Source of the DNA: Bdellovibrio sp.
GTDB taxonomy: Bacteria; Bdellovibrionota; Bdellovibrionia; Bdellovibrionales; Bdellovibrionaceae
Length of the DNA: 5,412 nucleotides
Assembly: GCA_019104905.1 (NCBI GenBank)
Contig: JAHRXB010000017.1
Span: forward strand, 1 to 5,412
Direction of reading: 5' to 3'
Shown here: piece after piece, positions 5,383 to 5,412 of the stretch
Layout: each line of letters starts with the position of its first letter
How positions within the stretch are numbered: the first letter of the stretch is position 1
Position numbers and translations under genes: made by a program
The notes under the pieces: model-generated
What the model saw: the letters and a program-made list of their open reading frames with translations, nothing else
Databases searched by the model: none
What the model was told of the DNA's origin: nothing

Positions 5383-5412
5383 ATGTCACGCCGTCAAAGA
5401 TACGAACCAAAT
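5383..5412 (+). CDS. Start of next operon gene, possibly a second ExbD-type protein (partial)
   Basis: Ten codons are visible (MSRRQRYEPN) before the window ends. GGAGGG at 5370-5375 lies seven bases before the ATG, and the gap to the preceding stop is three bases, so this is a translated operon member. The short basic N-terminus resembles that of the preceding ExbD-like protein, and motors of the Agl type often have two ExbD-like genes after one ExbB-like gene. The ExbD identity is therefore a guess from context; only the gene start itself is supported. Confidence 0.65.
   Translation, partial: MSRRQRYEPN

Noticed and set aside
1..5412. CRISPR arrays, tRNA or rRNA genes, insertion sequences, phage attachment sites
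   Set aside because: No regularly spaced repeats, cloverleaf pattern, transposase-like frame or terminal repeats were seen on either strand.

Overview
The window looks like chromosomal DNA of a predatory or gliding-type bacterium of the Bdellovibrionota (Bdellovibrio-like), with deltaproteobacterial relatives as the alternative. The reasons are moderate GC, dense short-spaced operons, strong AGGAG-type ribosome binding sites, a von Willebrand A lipoprotein of the style common in Bdellovibrio and Myxococcus, a GYF-PilZ protein, and an ExbB/ExbD pair resembling the AglR/AglS type. This assignment comes from reading protein sequence only; no database search was possible.

Left part (1-2040): a leftward gene, cut by the window edge, encodes the N-terminus of a PgpH-type 7TM-HD phosphohydrolase (c-di-AMP phosphodiesterase family). 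Divergent from it is a full-length two-domain mazG (595-1422). mazG converges on a leftward gene for a small secreted six-cysteine protein of unknown function (1455-2027). A 10-bp perfect inverted repeat spans the mazG stop codon, between the converging genes.

Middle (2041-2403): about 360 bases without a credible gene. They hold a good promoter for the secreted protein on the minus strand. On the plus strand there is a chain of short hairpins ending in a hairpin flanked by A- and T-tracts, which reads as a terminator on either strand. This may be a small RNA or a structured, attenuated leader of the operon to the right.

Right part (2404-5412): a tightly packed rightward operon. In order it encodes a vWA-domain lipoprotein, a GYF_2-PilZ cytoplasmic protein, an ExbB/TolQ/MotA-type membrane protein, an ExbD/TolR-type protein, and the first ten codons of another gene (possibly a second ExbD). 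The layout suggests an ion-driven envelope motor with a cytoplasmic signal-input protein and a surface or periplasmic lipoprotein partner. Two points stand out. The ExbB and ExbD proteins lack the acidic transmembrane residues normally used for proton translocation (Val for Glu, Ala for Asp). A compact intrinsic terminator lies between exbB and exbD, with the exbB stop codon in its loop, and could set the ratio of the two subunits.
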